This document shows positions 36,890 through 47,242 of a stretch of 64,000 bases of DNA, piece after piece. Origin of the DNA: Diacronema lutheri (lineage: Eukaryota; Haptophyta; Pavlovophyceae; Pavlovales; Pavlovaceae); NCBI GenBank assembly GCA_019448385.1, contig JAGTXO010000008.1, positions 682,001-746,000 on the forward strand, in the 5' to 3' direction. The first letter of the stretch is position 1. Every line of letters begins with the position of its first letter. The translations under genes and the position numbers were made by a program. Below the pieces are notes generated by a model. It had not been told where the DNA came from. It did not search any database and worked only from the letters and a program-made list of their open reading frames with translations.

Positions 36890-38314
36890 ATGCCCAAGGC
36901 CGCCATCTCGTCCGACCTCGCGTCCGCCGAGCTCGCAAGGCTGAGCGGCCTGTTCGGGTTCGGCGACGGCACGCCAGACAGCATCCGCGCCACGCAGCTT
37001 TTTGGCGGCTACAGCGGCGAGACGTTCAGGATCGACGAGCTGCACGGCGCGCGGCGCGTGGCGGCGCTCAAGGTGTGCCGCGGTTACCCGCAGGAGGAGG
37101 TGCGCGCGCAAGCGGCAGTGCAGGGCCTGATCGGCGCACGCGGCTTTACGGGCGCGTGCGCGGCACTGCCACTCGTCAGCCCGCCCGGCTCGGCGCCGGC
37201 CTACGTGGCGCAGAGCGCGCGCGGCGAGCCGGTGTGCATGCTCTCGTTTGTGGATGGCGTTCCAGCTGACGCGGCAATCGACGCGGGCGCGGACGCGGTG
37301 GGCGTACTTCGCGCGGTGGGCGAGCGGCTCGCATCGTTGCACGCCGTTCCTGTCGACGCGCGCGCTGACGGTCTCCGCACCTTCCGCGACGGCGGCGTGT
37401 GCCTGCTCGCGCGGCACGCGGCGGGCGCGATCGGTGAGGAGATGCGAAAGTCCGAGCACACACGCGGCCACCCCTTCGTCGCGCGGTACGGCGCGCTGCT
37501 CGCCGAGCTGCGCGCCGCGGTGGCGGTCGCCGACGTGCTCCCCAACGGCATCCTTCACGGCGACCCCTTCCTCGACAACGTGCTTGTCGTGACGGATCCG
37601 CCGCTGCTTCAGAGCGCGGCACCGGCGGACGGCGGCACGATGGCTGCGCAGCCGGGGCTCACGCCCGTCGGCTCGGTAAGCGGCGCGGTATCGGGGCTCG
37701 CGCATTCGCCGTCCATCGTGCACTGCGCATTCGTCGATTTTGAGGACGCGGCCGTTGGTCCGCTCGTGTTTGATGTCGCGTGCTGTGCGGCAAGCAGCTG
37801 CTTCGTGCGCGCTGCCGCCGGCGCGGACGGCGCCGGCGCGTCGGCCGAGGAGCTCGGCGGCGTGCTCGACGCCGGCCGGCTGGCCGCGCTGCTCATCGGC
37901 TACTGTACCGTGCGCCCGCTCACGGCCGCCGAGAAGCGCGCTTTTGGCGCGTGGCTGCGTGTCTCGATCGCGTGCAACGCGACTTGGCGTTTCGTCAATT
38001 TCCACATTGCGCACCGCGAGGCGATCGAAGCGCGCGAGTCGTACCGCGAGCTCGAGGCGCGGCTCGAGCAGCTGCGCGCGCCCGACTGCGTCGCGATGGT
38101 GCACGCCATCCTCAACGCGCTGCCGCAGGCGTCCGAGGATCGCGCGGCCGAGGCGCCGGGCGGCGGCGTGGCCGCGGCCGCCGGCGCGGCCGCCGAGCCG
38201 CCGGGCGCGCGCGCATGGCTCGATGCCAACCTGCCGACGGTGGCCGCGGCGACGGCCGCCGCCGGCTTTGTCGTCGGCGCGCTGCTGCGCGCGGGCGCGC
38301 GCCGCAAGCGCTGA
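36890..38314 (+). CDS. APH-fold small-molecule kinase (homoserine/hydroxylysine-kinase-like)
   Basis: 474 residues from ATG 36890. N-lobe: LFGGYSGETFRI (nucleotide loop) and RVAALKVCRGYP (Lys). Catalytic loop: NGILHGDPFLDNVLV, the HGDxxxxN signature. Metal site: CAFVDFEDAAVGPLVFDVAC, the DFE equivalent of DFG. These place it in the phosphotransferase (APH/ChoK) family, near homoserine kinase type II and hydroxylysine kinase. The substrate cannot be told. A hydrophobic C-terminus (TVAAATAAAGFVVGALL) followed by RRKR resembles a tail anchor, which is unusual for this family. Single exon. Confidence 0.72.
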   Translation: MPKAAISSDLASAELARLSGLFGFGDGTPDSIRATQLFGGYSGETFRIDELHGARRVAALKVCRGYPQEEVRAQAAVQGLIGARGFTGACAALPLVSPPGSAPAYVAQSARGEPVCMLSFVDGVPADAAIDAGADAVGVLRAVGERLASLHAVPVDARADGLRTFRDGGVCLLARHAAGAIGEEMRKSEHTRGHPFVARYGALLAELRAAVAVADVLPNGILHGDPFLDNVLVVTDPPLLQSAAPADGGTMAAQPGLTPVGSVSGAVSGLAHSPSIVHCAFVDFEDAAVGPLVFDVACCAASSCFVRAAAGADGAGASAEELGGVLDAGRLAALLIGYCTVRPLTAAEKRAFGAWLRVSIACNATWRFVNFHIAHREAIEARESYRELEARLEQLRAPDCVAMVHAILNALPQASEDRAAEAPGGGVAAAAGAAAEPPGARAWLDANLPTVAAATAAAGFVVGALLRAGARRKR

Positions 38315-38351
38315 ACCACTCTGTCTTGTCTCTGTCTGTCTGGCACTGGTC

Positions 38352-40133
38352 ATGCGGTCTTTTGACTTTTTTGACTTTCTGACAGGCGACGGAAGGTTGA
38401 TCATGATCATCATCAAAGGTTGGAAGTTTTTCCGAATCGGCGTCCGCGTTGACGTCGACGCTCGCCGCGGACCGCTCGTGACTAACGGTGATCGCCGCGT
38501 TTTGAGTCGGCGGTCGCTCATGCTGCGCTCGCCGGCCTCGTCGTCGTCCAACTCCGACTCGCCAACTTCGCGCCGCCCAGTGCGCAAGTCGGACTCGACG
38601 CTGCTCGCGCAGCGCGTGCGCAGCTTCCTCACGCGCTCGCCGAAGCGCGAGCGCAGCAGGTCGCCGCAAAACGCAACCGAGGCAATTGTGCCGCCGCGCG
38701 TCTTGCTCAGCAAGCGCAGCGAGCGCCTGGTACGCCCGCCGCCCTCGCCCGGCGCGCCGCCACGCGCTGCCGCGGCCGCGGCCGCGCCGGCCGCGCCCCG
38801 CGCTCGCTCGTCGCCATTCTGGGAGAGCCGCGCGACCGACGCTCCGTGGTTGCACGCCGATGCCTCCGAGACGCTCGCCGAGTCGATCCAGCGCGCGCAT
38901 GCGGTCGCAAGCTCGATGGCTACGCCGTCCGGCGTGGCCTGGCCGTCAGGCGACGCGTGGCTGCGCGCGGCGCGCACCGAGCGCGCCGAGCTCGACGCGG
39001 CGGCGGCCGCAGGCATTGCGCTCCGCGCGATGCGCGGCGTGCGCCGTACGCAGAGTTGGCGCGCGCGCGCGGCGGGCGCGCGCGCGCTCGAGGGAGCGAA
39101 CCCCGCGCCGGCCGAGCCCCAGCCACTCGACCTCGGGCTCGAGGCGTTTCACAGCATGTCGCTAACCGGTTTTGACTCGCTCGCGCGCATCGCGCACGAA
39201 GGCGGCGGCGCCGGCGCCGTCGCCGGTTCGAACGAGACGGAGGCACCGCCGCCGGGCTTCTTCGATAACGAGACCGAGCCGCGCGCCGAGTCGCCTCCGC
39301 CGCCCCCGACTGCTGCTGTGGGCGGCGCGCACGTCGCGCGCCTCTCGCAGGCCAACCTGCGCGTTCACACGCTCACGCACATGCCGGGCCTCGCGGGCGG
39401 GCAGCGCGAGTCGCTCGACGCGCCGGCGACGAGCACGGCGATCGCGCAGCAGCCGCCAGCCGGCGCGCCGCTGCTCGCGTTGAGTTCAGTCGGCGCGCTC
39501 ACCCTCGCTTCGGCGATGCTCGGGCGCAGCCATCGTGAGCAGCTCGGCGGCAGCGGCGACGCGACGCCGGCGCGCGAGACGGCCGAGCAGAAGAGCGCGC
39601 GCTACCGCGCTGACTACGAGAAGGCCGTGCGCAGCCGGTCGGTCGCACCATATCACGCGCCGCACCCGGCACACCCACGCGGCGTGACGCCTGGCGAGCT
39701 CAACGTGCACGCGCGCCGGCTTACGCCCGCGACGGAGCACGCGCCCGCACCAGCCGCTCAGTCGCCCGCGCCAGACGCGCCCACTGGCGCGAAGGAAGCG
39801 GCGCATGCGGCGGACGCGGCCACTGCGCCCGCCGCCGCGCCCGCCGCTGCACCCGCCGCCACCGCCGCGCGCCCCGCGCTCCCCGGCTCGGCGCACTACA
39901 TGCCGCGCCAGCCGGTGCCAGCGCCGTTCTACGCCAAGGCCCTCGTGCCGGGCTCATGGTCGGCGGGCATGGACTCGGAGCGACTCGCGCTCGCGCTCTG
40001 GCGCGCGCCGGGCGTCGCAACCGGCGCGCCGGCAGCCGCAGCCGCGGTCGCGGTGCCCAAGCGCCGCCTGCCCTTCTCGCGGCATGGCTCGGCATTGACC
40101 GACATGTCGATGCCTGTGCCCGTGTGGCCGTGA
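38352..40133 (+). CDS. Long disordered protein, function unknown
   Basis: 593 residues if ATG 38352 is used; ATG 38520 (MLRSPASSSSNSD) is a good alternative because 38352-38440 is T-rich (TTTTGACTTTTTTGACTTT) and resembles a promoter or UTR. A Ser/Arg-rich basic N-terminus (SRRPVRKSD, RSFLTRSPKRERSRS) is followed by Ala/Pro-rich disorder. Islands of order are FWESRATDAPWLHADASETL, ARLSQANLRVHTLTHMP and EQKSARYRADYEKAV. I do not recognise it. The same TTTTTGACTTTTT word occurs upstream of the gene at 46881. Confidence 0.55.
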   Translation: MRSFDFFDFLTGDGRLIMIIIKGWKFFRIGVRVDVDARRGPLVTNGDRRVLSRRSLMLRSPASSSSNSDSPTSRRPVRKSDSTLLAQRVRSFLTRSPKRERSRSPQNATEAIVPPRVLLSKRSERLVRPPPSPGAPPRAAAAAAAPAAPRARSSPFWESRATDAPWLHADASETLAESIQRAHAVASSMATPSGVAWPSGDAWLRAARTERAELDAAAAAGIALRAMRGVRRTQSWRARAAGARALEGANPAPAEPQPLDLGLEAFHSMSLTGFDSLARIAHEGGGAGAVAGSNETEAPPPGFFDNETEPRAESPPPPPTAAVGGAHVARLSQANLRVHTLTHMPGLAGGQRESLDAPATSTAIAQQPPAGAPLLALSSVGALTLASAMLGRSHREQLGGSGDATPARETAEQKSARYRADYEKAVRSRSVAPYHAPHPAHPRGVTPGELNVHARRLTPATEHAPAPAAQSPAPDAPTGAKEAAHAADAATAPAAAPAAAPAATAARPALPGSAHYMPRQPVPAPFYAKALVPGSWSAGMDSERLALALWRAPGVATGAPAAAAAVAVPKRRLPFSRHGSALTDMSMPVPVWP

Positions 40134-40232
40134 GACGTGATTCATTTTCAAAAGCGAGTGCACCGCCATCGTGCTGCGCGTGTCGGCGGCTCGGCTGAAG
40201 AAGCGGACGAGCCGCCGCGGCGAACGCGCGCC

Positions 40233-40950
40233 ATGGCGAAGCATCACCCAGACCTGATCATGTGCCGGAAGCAGCCGGGCATCGCGATCGGGCGCTTGTG
40301 TGAGAAATGTGCGGCGCCAAGAGGGCACGCGCGGCGCGCGCGCGCGCGCCGCGGTGTCTCACCGCGAGGTCGCCGCGCCTTTCCGCGCGCGCACGCACGC
40401 CCGCGCCGCGTGGAGGTGACGGCAAGTGCGTGATTTGCGACAGCTACGTGCGCCCGTGCACGCTCGTGCGCATTTGCGACGAGTGCAACTACGGTTCCTT
40501 CCAGGGCCGATGCGTGATCTGCGGCGGCATCGGGATCTCGGACGCTTACTATTGCAAGGAGTGCACGCAGCTCGAGAAAGACGTGAGGCGCGCGTGGCGA
40601 GGCGGGCCTTGTATGCCTCGCTTCCCGCGCTGCGCGGGCCCTGCCTGATGACCCGATCGCGCGCCACTGCGCGCACCGCCTCGCGGCACGCGCCCTTGCG
40701 CGCGCGCGCACGCGCGCCAGCGAGACGGATGCCCCAAAATCGTCAACCTGGGGAGCTCGAAGACCGACTTGTTCTACGAGCGTAAAAAGTGCGGCGGCCG
40801 CAACGCACGGCCGCGCCGGCGCGCCCGCCCATTGGCTGCCCAAGGCTTGCGCGCGTGTGCTCGCGCGACCAAGCTGACGGCCGTGCTGACGGCCGTGCGC
40901 GTGTGCTGCCGTCCGCCGCGCTGTGCAGGTATGGCTTCAAAAAAAGGTAG
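40233..40950 (+). CDS. PHF5A: PHF5A / SF3b14b splicing factor
   Basis: Four exons: 40233-40308, 40416-40582, 40721-40788, 40929-40950, giving 110 residues, the usual length of the family. It is a zinc-knotted subunit of SF3b in U2 snRNP and helps recognise the branch-point adenosine. Visible: [85 protein letters not shown]. All Cys pairs of the trefoil knot are present. Introns 1 and 3 split codons (TGT, AAG), so junctions are fixed by frame. The last exon is only 22 nt. Donors are GTGCGG, GTGAGG, GTGCGG. Confidence 0.97.
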
Positions 40951-41253
40951 TAAAGGCCGCACGACGCCGTGCTCGTCCAGACAGCGCCTCCCGCGCAGGC
41001 GTCCGTAGCAGCGCGGGTCGACGGCCACAGACACCGGGTACAGCGTCGTTGTGTAGACACCAGACTTGATGAGGGTGTGTTTCGTCCAAAAAATGCGCCG
41101 GCGGCGCGCAGAGGCGCAGGGGCGCACGCACTTTCAGTTGCCGCGCGCGCGTCTCGCCAACTCGCTGTGAACACTTGGCTCCGTCAGTCGTCATCCTCAG
41201 ACGGCAGGAGGCGTGCTCACTGCACGGTGGACTCAGGCACGATCGGCGTCCAG
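40951..41253. other. Convergent spacer between PHF5A and C2CD3-like gene
   Basis: 303 bp. The minus strand contains a stretch with natural composition (IKSGVYTTTLYPVSVAVDPR), but it runs antisense through the last PHF5A exon and has no good start. I leave it unannotated. Confidence 0.4.
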
Positions 41254-44200
41254 CTAGTCATCGCTGCTCTCATCCTCCTCCCAGAGGCGCGCGCCCGACC
41301 TGCTCGCACGCAAGATCCGCCGGATGCGCGCGAGCCGCGCGGGCGACCCGATCGCGCGCCCGCCGCCATGCGGCGAATCGCCACCCAATGCCGACTCGCG
41401 CGCGGGCGGTGGCGTCGGTGCCTCGGACGGCGTTTGCTGGTCCGGGTCGCGCGAGGGCGACGGGAGAAGGACTGGAACGTCCGGCGGCGTCTGCGCGCGC
41501 GCCACGTCGCCGTCAGCCGCGTGCGCGACGCTGAAGCTCTCGGCCACCGCCGCCCTTCTCTCGTCCTCGACCTCGGCGCGCGCGAGGTGCACCGTCAACG
41601 CGCGCGGCGCGCTGCGCGCCTCATCGTCCGCTCGCAAAATGTCAAGCTCGGACGGGCGCACGGGGCTGCCTTCGTCAGGACCCGTGCGCGCGAGGTGGCG
41701 TTGTAGCCTCGCGTGCACGCCGTCGAGCTCGCGCAGCTGCGAGCGGAGCGCGCTGAGGAGCTCCGAGCTCTCGAGCGACTTGCGCTCGTCCAGCTCGTCC
41801 GCGCCGGGCGCGCGCGCGGGCGAAGCCGTCGGCGCACCTTGGGCGGTGGCCGTGAATGGGCGCGTTGCGCCCGCCACGTCACACTCGTCGGCGCGGGCGC
41901 CGTCGCCATCGTTCGACAGGTCGAGTGTTCCCGCGAGCGTCGGCGCGAAGTGCGCGCTCGAGCCCGCGGAGAGCAAGGCCGGCTCCCACCCGCCCGTCGA
42001 CGCGCTGTCTCGAACGCCGCTCTCGAGTTGCAAGCTACGACCTGCGCGCACATTTCGCGCGCGCGCGGCGTACACGAGGTGCGGCAGGGCGCGGTTGGCG
42101 GGATGGGCACGCGGCGCGGCGAGGCGCGTGCGCGCATCTTGAGGACGGCATGGGAGGCGCGCGGGCGGCGGGCGCGGCGCCGCGCCTTTTCGCTCGACGG
42201 AGACGTGCAGCTGGCCGCATTCGACGCCGCTCGGCGCGTGCACATGATACCTGACACCGGCGGCGCGGCGCGGCGAGGCGGCAGAGAATGGAAAGGTGGG
42301 CGAAAGCGGCGGAGCGGTGAGGGCAGAGGGGCGGGGTGGAACGGAGGTGTGTGCGCGCGCTTGAGCGCGCGCGCCAGGCAAGCGATGGTGGCAGTTGGCC
42401 GCAGCGCGCGTGGCAAGGCAACGGCACGAGGCGCGCGGCGGGCGGCGTGCGGCGCGAGGCAGCTGACCAGCCGTCAAGCGCCTTCAACCCAAAGGCCAGG
42501 TGGGCGAGCTCGACGGTACACCAGCCAACGCACTGCGCGCGCGCGTCGACCTCGTCCGTGCAGTGCCACACGACAAACGTCAGCGACGCCTCGGACCACG
42601 AGAAGGGCTGTCCGGCTGCTGCTGCGCACAAAGCGCACTCCGAAGCCAAATTCCACTCGGGCGAGCGCGCCGCGGAAGCGATGTGCGTGCGCGCGATGGC
42701 AGGCGGCAGGCCCGCGCGTCGCGCCGCGCTCGCAACCTCTGGCTCTACCGCCGCGCCCGCCGCGCCCGCCGCGCCCGCCGCGCCCGCGAGAGCTACGGAG
42801 CTCGCCGTGAGCGCGTGCCGCACGCCGAGGACGTGCGCGCTGACCGCCGCGCGCGGCACGATCTCGCCGCGAGCGCCCGCGTGCGCGCCGCCGGGTGCGC
42901 CGTCGGCGCCGCCAAAGCGCGCGAGCGGCGTGCGGCTCGGAGGTAGGCGCAAGTTCGCCGCCGACTTGATCTGGAGCAAGATGAGCTCGCCGACGAGGCC
43001 TGGCGCGCTGGATGTGCCGCGCGTCGCCGCCGCATCTGAAAAGGCGTCGCGCGAGGCCGCACGCGGCTCGCTCTTCGCGTGCGGCGTCGCGTCGTCGTGC
43101 GCGGGTAGGTCGCGCGCGAGCTCGCCGAGGCGGGCCGGGCTTGCCCCGACCGGAGGTCTGGGAGGCGGGCTGGGCAGCGCGTCCGGCACCGCGGCGCGCT
43201 CGTCGTCGCGGCGGCCGTCCGTGGCGGCCAACGCGGCGTCGTCCTTGTCGTCCGCTGGGCCCGCCTGCCTGCCAATGTGCCATCGATGCCCGCTCGCAAG
43301 CGAAGCGGCGGGTACGGGCAGTCGAGACGCGCGCTGCGCGCTCGTCGGCGTTCGCGGCGCGCTTTCGCGCTCCGGACTCGGCGGCGAATCCTGCGCGAGC
43401 TGCAGGCGACGCGGCGGGCGCGCTGCGCGCGCGTCGGCCGCATGCTCGGGCGTGCGCTTCTTCTCGTGCTCCGCCGAGCGCGCGGCGCGCGCCGCCGCCG
43501 ACGACGATGGGCGCGGCAGCCGCGAGGGCGGGAGCGACGTGCACACCGCGCGTGGGCTAGCGTGCTCGGAGAGGGTGACGAAACCTGCCGGGCCGCCGCA
43601 CGCGCCCGCCACGTGATCGCCGGACCTCACAGCTTCTGCCGGCGCACCGCCCGCGCACGCCGCACGGGCCCCCTCGCCACGTGCACGCGGCGCGAGCGCG
43701 TCGACGCTCTCGGCAGATCGCTCGCGCTGTACGGCGCCGCGGACGTGCAGCTCGCGCAGGTTGGCCCGCCGCACGCGCAGGACCACCATCGCCTCCTCCG
43801 CGTCCGCGTCCGTCACGTCGTGCGCGCGTGCGCTGCCGTCGCCAGTGGCGCGCGGCGAGCGCTCGCGCTCGGCGGCGGCGGCGGTCGATTCGTGCGCGGC
43901 GACAACACTTTCCGCGGCCGGTCGCTGCGCGTCGCGCGTCGCCGCGCCCGCGCCGTGCGCGTCGCGCGGCGGTGCGTCGAGCGCGCGCGTGCGGCGCGCG
44001 CGCGCCTCCGCCTCCGCGTCGAGCGCGCGCGGCGCGCCGAGCGCGAGCTCGAGCTCGAGAGTGCACACGGCCACGCCACTCAGCGGGTCGACCACACCGT
44101 ACGCGCCGCGCGCGAGCACCTCCGTCGCGCCGTCAGCGCGCGCGAGCGCGCCGACCGGGCCCGGCCACGGGATGTGCGCGCCGATATTGAAAACGCCCAC

Positions 44201-46687
44201 CAGCTCGTCGTCAGCGGACGGCGCGAGGTGCGCGCCGCCGCCGTCGGGCGTGCCGTCGCCATCTGCGCGCGTGCGACGCCACACCTCGCACGCGACACTC
44301 GCGCTGAGCACCGCCGAGGCCGGCACGCAGGCGACTGCAGCATCCGCCGGCGCGCGCGCACCGTGGAACGCGCGCGCATCGGCGAGTGCGTGCGACACGG
44401 CGTGCGGCGAGAGCGCCTCCCACCGGACAGTCGAGCGCACCGTCGCGTCGAAGACGGCGCTCGGCAGGTCGGCGGGCGCATGCGCGGGCGGCAGCGGCGG
44501 CGAAAATCCGCCATCAATCGATAATCCGCCATCGATCGAAAGTCCGCCATCGATCGACGCGCCAGCCGCGCCGCTCTCCGCGCGCGCGCGCCGCAGCTCC
44601 ACGTCCGCCGATCGAAACACCATTCGGAGCGGCGCGGCGACGCTTTGAAACGGCGCGCGCGCGCGCGCGCCGCCGGCATCGGCGCTGCCGCCGCCGTCCG
44701 GTAGCTCCGGACCGGCGGCGGACGGCAGCCATGCGTCTCGCGCCGCCGCGCTGCCCGAAGGGCCGACGGGCACGAGCCCGCCCGCGCGGCTGCAGACGAA
44801 GAGGCGATCGCCCTCACGCACGCCATGCGCGCCGTCCGCGCTGGCGAGCGCGCGCACGTGCAGCAGTCGCAGCTCGAGCAGGAGAGGGTCGGGCGCGAGC
44901 GACGCCGGCGCGGCCGCGGCAGCCGCCTCGCGAAACGCGCTCGCCATAGGGAAGCGTGCGCCGACGCACGACGCGTCGAAGCCGGCGCCGACGCACGCGC
45001 TCGCCGCGAGCGACGCGATGCGCGCGCGCGCGTCCGAGGTGGTGGCGTTGCGCTGGAGCCCAACAACGCCGAGCGCCCCCCCCAGGCTTGGCCACTCCGG
45101 TCCGGACGCGTCACCGAGGCGCAGCCCCGGACCGGGCGCATCGCCAAGGCGGAGCCCGTCCTGCAACGGCGCGCCGGGCGCGTACGTGCGCTCGCGCGCG
45201 GAGACCTCGGCCCTTGCATCGAGCGCCGCGCGCGCCGCTGCGTCGCTCGCGCCGCCGACGCCGCCCAACCCGCCCGGCCGACCAAGCGCCAGCGCGGCCG
45301 CGTCCACAGTCGCGTCGGATGCCACGTGCGCAGCGGCGAGCGCGTGCGCGCTCGGCTCGCCGCGGCTCGCGTCGACGGCGGACTGCATGCGCGCGCGCAG
45401 CTCGTGCGCACGGCGGAGCAGCTCGTGCACCGCCGTCGCCGCCGCCGCCCCGTCGTGGCCGCCGTCGTCGGCGGGCTGCGCGGCCGACGCGCGTTGCGCA
45501 CGGCTGGCGGCGAGCTTGGCGGCCTGTACGCGCTGTGCGCGTGCGCGCGAGCCGCCCTCCGAGGCGCGGCGCGCTGCGAGCGCGGCTGGCGCGCCGTCGG
45601 CTGCGAGCGAAGGTGGCGCCCGCTCTAGCGGCAGGCTGACGCGCTCGTTCGACGCGAGCGCGGGCGCCCCACGTGCCGCGACGACGCGGCGCTGTGCGCT
45701 GCTCGCCACGTTCTCCTCGCCTGCGATCTCCACGGTTGGCGCGACGCCAAGCGAGCCATCATTTCGAAAAGCGGCGGCGCGAAGCACCGCTTTCTCCTCG
45801 TCCGCGCCCTCAACGGCGACAGGCGATGGCCGATCGGCCCCATAGGCCTCGCCGCGCACGGCGCCGGCTCGCTCGGCGTCGCTCCCGCCGTCGTCGTCAC
45901 CGTCCGTCTCCGTCTGGCCCTCGGCGCCACGGTCGGCTCGGTGCGAGCCGGCCGGCGCCGACCGGTCGAACCTCCGTTGCATCGGCGCTCGAGCGTGCGC
46001 GCGGCGGCCGAGCGCGCCGTGCGGCACTGCTCGCCCGAGCGTGGGCCACGCCATCGCCTCGTCCTCCTCCGTCGACCCGCTATCGTCGTCGACATCGCCG
46101 TCGCTGATCGCGCCGGCGCGCGCGTGCTGGGCCGCGCCCACGCGGCGCGCGCCCAGCCTCGCCGCTCGCGATGGCTGATCGACCGCGCGCGGCGCATGGA
46201 GTGCGATGGCGAGCCTGACGTCGAGCTGTCCGATCTCGCGCTCCGCGTCGTCGTACACCACAAGGCTTCCCTCGTACCCGTGCGCCTCGTCGACGAGGCC
46301 GAGGTGCAAGAAAGCGTGGCCGAGGATCTTATGCGTCCGGCCGTCCGTCACGTCGAGAACGAGCATCCGCATGTCGTCAAAGTAGCGGAGGAGCGTGCGC
46401 ACGTCGCAGCAGAACGGGTAGAAGACAATCGTGAGCGGGTTTGCGTCGCCGGCCGCGGCGCGCGCGCCACGCGCGCGCGGCGCGTCGTCGTCGTCGTCGT
46501 CGTCGCGCAGCATGGCCTCGGGCGGGCGGAAGAGCGTGCCGGCCCCGCGCTCGCCCCACCATTTGACACGGACATGCGCGTTGCGCGGGCCATCCGCGGG
46601 CGGCCAGCGGAGCTCATCCACCTGCAGGCGCACCTCGCCCTGCTCCTCGCCGTCCACATTTGGCGGTAGGCTCACCGGCTGGAACAT
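41254..46687 (-). CDS. C2CD3: C2CD3-like centriole/basal-body protein
   Basis: Two exons, 46687-42468 and 42250-41254 (1738 aa); the junction restores DGWYHVHAPSGVECGQLHVS, a typical C2 strand ending. The N-terminal C2 domain (residues 1-150) has LQVDELRWPPADG, VRVKWWGERGAGTLFRPP and MLVLDVTDGRTHKILGHAFL, which follow the C2CD3 N-terminal domain closely. Long Ala/Asp-rich linkers separate further C2-like blocks (LLELRLLHVRALASADGAHG; VGELILLQIKSAANLRLPPS; FSWSEASLTFVVWHCTD). C2CD3 elongates centrioles and builds distal appendages, implying a flagellated cell. The open frame extends upstream to 46774 but only with a GTG, so ATG 46687 is preferred. Confidence 0.75.
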
Positions 46688-46880
46688 GGGCGGCGCCCAA
46701 GCGCACTTCAGACGCTCATCGCCATCTTGGCTCCCGCCTTCGCGCAAACCGTCGCGAACTTCGAACGTTTCCACTAGTCTTTTTGATCACACTAGTCTTT
46801 TTGACTTTTTAGTTTTCCAATTTTCTTGCTTTTTTTCGCATTTCCGGTTTTTGGCCGACGCGGTTTCGCACGCTAGTTTC
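46688..46880. promoter_or_regulatory. AT-rich divergent promoter
   Basis: Between the C2CD3-like ATG and ATG 46881. The block 46772-46860 is the most AT-rich stretch of the window: ACTAGTCTTTTTG occurs twice (46772 and 46791), then TTTTTGACTTTTTAGTTTTCC and TTGCTTTTTTTCGC. TTTTTGACTTTTT is shared with 38358-38385. Confidence 0.5.
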
Positions 46881-47225
46881 ATGTCAGACGCGCGCGTGCT
46901 CGCGGAGGCCGCGCGCAAGGAGCGGGAAGCGCGGAAGAGGCATTCGCTCGGCAAGTCTGCGACGATCCTGCGTCCCGAGAAATTGAGCCCGTTTGAGCGC
47001 CACCCCACCTTTGGCTTCAGCCAGCTCACGCCCATGGCCCTCGGCGTGCACGACGACGCGCTGCACGCCAAGCGTGCACCCGGCGCGGCGGTGCGACGCA
47101 CCGAGTACGCGGAACAATTCGACATGGCGCGAATAAGCGCGCTCGTGCACGAGGAACAGCAGATGCTGCGCACGTGCGGGCTCGACGAGAGAGGGCACTA
47201 CAACCCCAAGAGACCTGCGGACTGA
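46881..47225 (+). CDS. Small conserved-looking protein of unknown function
   Basis: 114 residues, MSDARVLAEAARKEREARKR start, then ILRPEKLSPFERHPTFGFSQ, LTPMALGVHDDALHAKRAPG and FDMARISALVHEEQQMLRTC. Helical charged N-terminus, no signal or TM segment. It shares a promoter region with the C2CD3-like gene, so a flagellar role is a guess from context. It converges with CDKAL1, whose stop is 17 bp away. Confidence 0.6.
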   Translation: MSDARVLAEAARKEREARKRHSLGKSATILRPEKLSPFERHPTFGFSQLTPMALGVHDDALHAKRAPGAAVRRTEYAEQFDMARISALVHEEQQMLRTCGLDERGHYNPKRPAD

Positions 47226-47242
47226 CGTCGCCGCGGAGCCAC

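Noticed and set aside
40937-41194. Minus-strand ORF between PHF5A and the C2CD3-like gene
   Set aside because: Overlaps the conserved last PHF5A exon antisense, and lacks an ATG and any motif.
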